Part shown: piece by piece, positions 5,803-7,054 of the stretch
Position numbering within the stretch: the stretch's first letter is position 1
Layout of the letters: each line of letters starts with the position of its first letter
Assembly: GCA_005801025.1 (NCBI GenBank)
Contig: SYDZ01000234.1
Span: 1-7,054 of the forward strand
Source of the DNA: Actinomycetota bacterium
GTDB lineage: Bacteria; Actinomycetota; Acidimicrobiia; Acidimicrobiales; Ilumatobacteraceae
Length of the DNA: 7,054 nucleotides
Direction: 5' to 3'
Program-made: the position numbers and the translations under genes
The notes under the pieces: model-generated
Seen by the model: only the letters and a program-made list of their open reading frames with translations
What the model was told of the DNA's origin: nothing
The model's database searches: none

Positions 5803-6618
5803 TCAGCGACCCTTGAATACGGGATTGCGCTTTTCAATCCAAGCGGCAATGGCCTCGGGGGTGTCTTTAGTGCTGAAGTTGACAGTCTGCGCCACACCTT
5901 CATCGTCCAGAGCCTCTTCCAGAGTGACGTTCATCGAGTTGTTCAAGAGTCGCTTCGACTGAGCTAAAGCAATGGGCGGCAACGCCAATAAGCGCTGCGT
6001 CCAGTCTGCAACAAAGGCATCAACTTCGGTGTCGGGCACGACGCGGTTCACGAGCCCAAGGCGCTCGGCTTCTGCAGCACTGATGATGTCAGCAAAGAAG
6101 GCCAACTCTTTAGCGCGATGCAAGCCAACGCGCCGCGGCAACAACCATGAGCCGCCACCGTCAAGTGACATCCCGCGCTTAGAAAAAATTTGTGAAAAGC
6201 GTGCGGTCTGCGATGCCACGACGAGATCGCAGCCGAAAGCGATATTGCAACCCACACCAACTGCCACACCACGAACTTTGGCAATCGTCGGCTGTGGCAG
6301 ACGGGCTAGTGCCATCACCACACCAGTGACTTCGCGCATTGAGTAATAAGAATGCGAATGCGCTCGCCCCTTGCCGTCACCCATTGCCACGAGGTCTGCT
6401 CCACTACAGAACTCACCAGCGGCACCCGTCAACACGACCACGCGATCTGCGCCATTGTGTTGGATCTCAGTGAGGACTTCCAACAATTCAATCCACATCG
6501 CTCCATTGACGGCATTCTTGCTCTTTGGTCGGTTGAAAGTGATCGTCACCACGCCGTCAACTCGGTCGACTAATAAGGTTTCATAATTCTTTGGAGTTGT
6601 ATCCGAGGTTGTGCTCAT
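5803..6618 (-). CDS. Crotonase-superfamily enoyl-CoA hydratase/isomerase, PaaG-like
   Basis: Acyl-CoA enzyme of the crotonase fold, 271 aa from ATG 6618. Visible: DGVVTITFNRPKSKNAVN near the N-terminus, oxyanion-hole motif FCSGADL (about 70-76), second oxyanion segment GVAVGVGCNIAFGCDLVVAS (117-136), then FSQIFSKRGMSLDGGGSWLLPRRVG (141-165) and a typical C-terminal helical part. Neither glutamate of true hydratases (E144 and E164 of rat crotonase) is present: the positions read Asn in GCNIA and Phe in QIFSKRG. The Asp in SLDGGGSW (153) matches the catalytic Asp of PaaG/ECI-type isomerases, so isomerase-like chemistry is more likely than simple hydration. Substrate unknown. Alternative starts are ATG 6642, with AAGGA 9 nt upstream, and TTG 6651. 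I prefer 6618 because a TATCGT hexamer 7 nt upstream suits a leaderless start. It lies upstream of the 248-aa membrane protein gene. Confidence 0.9.
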   Translation of the reverse strand: MSTTSDTTPKNYETLLVDRVDGVVTITFNRPKSKNAVNGAMWIELLEVLTEIQHNGADRVVVLTGAAGEFCSGADLVAMGDGKGRAHSHSYYSMREVTGVVMALARLPQPTIAKVRGVAVGVGCNIAFGCDLVVASQTARFSQIFSKRGMSLDGGGSWLLPRRVGLHRAKELAFFADIISAAEAERLGLVNRVVPDTEVDAFVADWTQRLLALPPIALAQSKRLLNNSMNVTLEEALDDEGVAQTVNFSTKDTPEAIAAWIEKRNPVFKGR

Positions 6619-6625
6619 CTCCTGA

Positions 6626-6633
6626 ACGATAAT
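6626..6633. promoter_or_regulatory. Overlapping bidirectional -10 elements
   Basis: On the plus strand GATAAT (6628-6633) is a 5-of-6 match to TATAAT and ends exactly 7 nt before the ATG at 6641. On the minus strand TATCGT (6631-6626) fits TAnnnT and ends exactly 7 nt before the ATG at 6618. The two overlap by four bases, giving a symmetric divergent promoter with both transcripts starting at or near the start codon. No good -35 box is seen on either side, which is common for leaderless actinobacterial promoters. Confidence 0.45.
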
Positions 6634-6640
6634 GAGTCCC

Positions 6641-6751
6641 ATGGGATTCAATCCTTATCGGAAATTTCACGCTAAACGAGCCGACTATTTTTTTGTGATC
6701 GCTGCTGCCATCGCTTCGCTAGCCCTCGTCGTGTGGGCGTTCATCGGTTGA
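6641..6751 (+). CDS. Small single-pass membrane protein, 36 aa
   Basis: A short frame that is easily missed. ATG at 6641 opens a 36-residue protein beginning MGFNPYRKFHAKRADY, a basic, polar start. It then has an unbroken hydrophobic run (residues 17-35: FFVIAAAIASLALVVWAFI) and ends in Gly before TGA 6749-6751. This is the layout of a one-helix membrane protein with the positive end inside, and I recall similar GFNPxR-type mini-proteins in actinobacteria, though I cannot name a family. Support also comes from the GATAAT box 7 nt upstream and from tight packing: the next gene starts 3 bp after the stop. There is no Shine-Dalgarno, so translation is probably leaderless. Function unknown. If the divergent crotonase started at ATG 6642, the two start codons would overlap in the palindrome CCATGG. 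Confidence 0.72.
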   Translation: MGFNPYRKFHAKRADYFFVIAAAIASLALVVWAFIG

Positions 6752-6754
6752 CTT

Positions 6755-7009
6755 GTGGCAAGTGCCAAGAAGCCCCCGAAAAAAACCAACAAGAAGCCTG
6801 TACTGGGCATCTGGAATGGTCTGTACGGCCCAGTTGAGGTACGTCGCATCCAGCCCTATCAAGCCCTCAAGGCGTATCTCTGCCCTGGCTGTCATCAAGA
6901 GATCCCAGCGGGCCTAGGACATACTGTGGCGGTCCCCGCTGAGGCCCCAGATCTGCGCCGGCATTGGCACTACACCTGCTGGGACCGACAACTCAAACTT
7001 GATGCCTAA
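6755..7009 (+). CDS. Small conserved zinc-ribbon-like protein
   Basis: The 84-aa frame starts at GTG 6755, 3 bp after the small membrane protein, so the two are almost certainly one transcript and perhaps coupled. The first 16 residues are rich in Lys and Pro (KKPPKKTNKKP), a likely disordered nucleic-acid- or membrane-facing tail. The core carries CPGCHQEIPAG with C43 and C46, then GH (H56), and RRHWHYTCW with H70, H72 and C75. Spacing suggests one zinc site from C43, C46, one of the His residues and C75. Actinobacterial proteins with the same CPGC...GH...RRHWH..CW pattern are common and are often auto-labelled ATP/GTP-binding protein, but I see no Walker motif here to justify that. Function is unknown. 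Its TAA overlaps the stop codon of a convergent gene at the window edge. Confidence 0.85.
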   Translation: MASAKKPPKKTNKKPVLGIWNGLYGPVEVRRIQPYQALKAYLCPGCHQEIPAGLGHTVAVPAEAPDLRRHWHYTCWDRQLKLDA

Positions 7010-7053
7010 AACGCCGCCTCAAACATGTCAATCAGAGGTTTCTCGCGCGGTCC
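7006..7053 (-). CDS. C-terminal tail of a minus-strand gene (partial)
   Basis: The minus strand reads 15 codons in from the window edge (GPREKPLIDMFEAAF) and ends with TAG at 7008-7006. The charged and aliphatic mix looks like a protein end, and the stop lies within the TAA of the zinc-ribbon gene, a usual tail-to-tail packing. One other minus frame here stops early (TGA within 7029-7031). Too little is visible to assign a family. Confidence 0.4.
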   Translation of the reverse strand, partial: GPREKPLIDMFEAAF

Positions 7054-7054
7054 A

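Noticed and set aside
5972..6346. Plus-strand open frame of 124 codons
   Set aside because: Antisense to the crotonase core; composition is Ser/Thr/Arg-rich as expected for a shadow frame.
5803..6651. Crotonase start at TTG 6651 or ATG 6642
   Set aside because: TTG is a poor start and has AAGGA directly against it. ATG 6642 has AAGGA 9 nt upstream and remains possible, but it would overlap the divergent ATG at 6641; 6618 fits the symmetric promoter better.
1..7054. CRISPR array, insertion sequence, integrase, toxin-antitoxin or defence genes
   Set aside because: No regularly spaced repeats, terminal inverted repeats or recognisable proteins of these kinds were found; two tRNAs are present but no att-like duplication of a tRNA 3' end is seen.

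Overview
The window looks like a chromosomal housekeeping stretch from a member of the Actinomycetota with mid-range GC. An Acidimicrobiia-type or aquatic actinobacterium is my best guess. That guess rests on the mix of small actinobacterial-style proteins, a DUF983-like relic, frequent GTG starts and apparently leaderless starts. No 16S or marker gene is present, so the placement is inference. I see no phage, transposon, CRISPR or defence genes.

Layout from left to right. Positions 1-332 (minus) hold the wreck of a DUF983-type zinc-ribbon membrane protein, split by one frameshift and one stop codon. Next is a PLP-dependent, glutamate-1-semialdehyde-aminomutase-like enzyme (minus, to 1759). 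A plus-strand island of two tRNA genes follows: His (GTG) at 1886-1960 and Lys (CTT) at 2042-2117. Then come two translationally coupled minus-strand genes whose ATG and TGA overlap by 4 bp: a TRAM plus iron-sulfur 5-methyluridine RNA methyltransferase (3048-4292) and pseudouridine-5'-phosphate glycosidase psuG (2146-3051). Divergent from them, only 35 bp away, is ribulose-phosphate 3-epimerase rpe (4328-5017, plus). It runs directly, with no gap, into the stop codon of a convergent signal-peptide/membrane-anchored protein of unknown function (5018-5764, minus). A PaaG-like crotonase-superfamily gene (minus, to 6618) probably forms an operon with that protein. Divergent from the crotonase gene are an easily missed 36-residue single-pass membrane protein (6641-6751) and, 3 bp later, an 84-residue Cys/His zinc-ribbon-like protein (6755-7009). 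The last 49 bases carry the C-terminal tail of another minus-strand gene, whose stop codon overlaps the preceding one.

Functional reading. The methyltransferase/psuG pair joins RNA uridine modification with breakdown of pseudouridine phosphate, but no PsuK kinase is present. rpe serves the pentose-phosphate pathway. The crotonase and the aminotransferase are metabolic genes whose exact substrates cannot be fixed from sequence. The two divergent intergenic regions are very short, and both contain back-to-back TAnnnT or TATAAT-like -10 hexamers close to the start codons. This suggests leaderless or near-leaderless bidirectional transcription.

I did not find a clearly new multi-gene system. The items most worth a second look are the decayed DUF983 gene, the unannotated-looking small membrane protein with its symmetric promoter, the coupled psuG/methyltransferase pair, and the substituted active-site residues in the aminotransferase, epimerase and crotonase.
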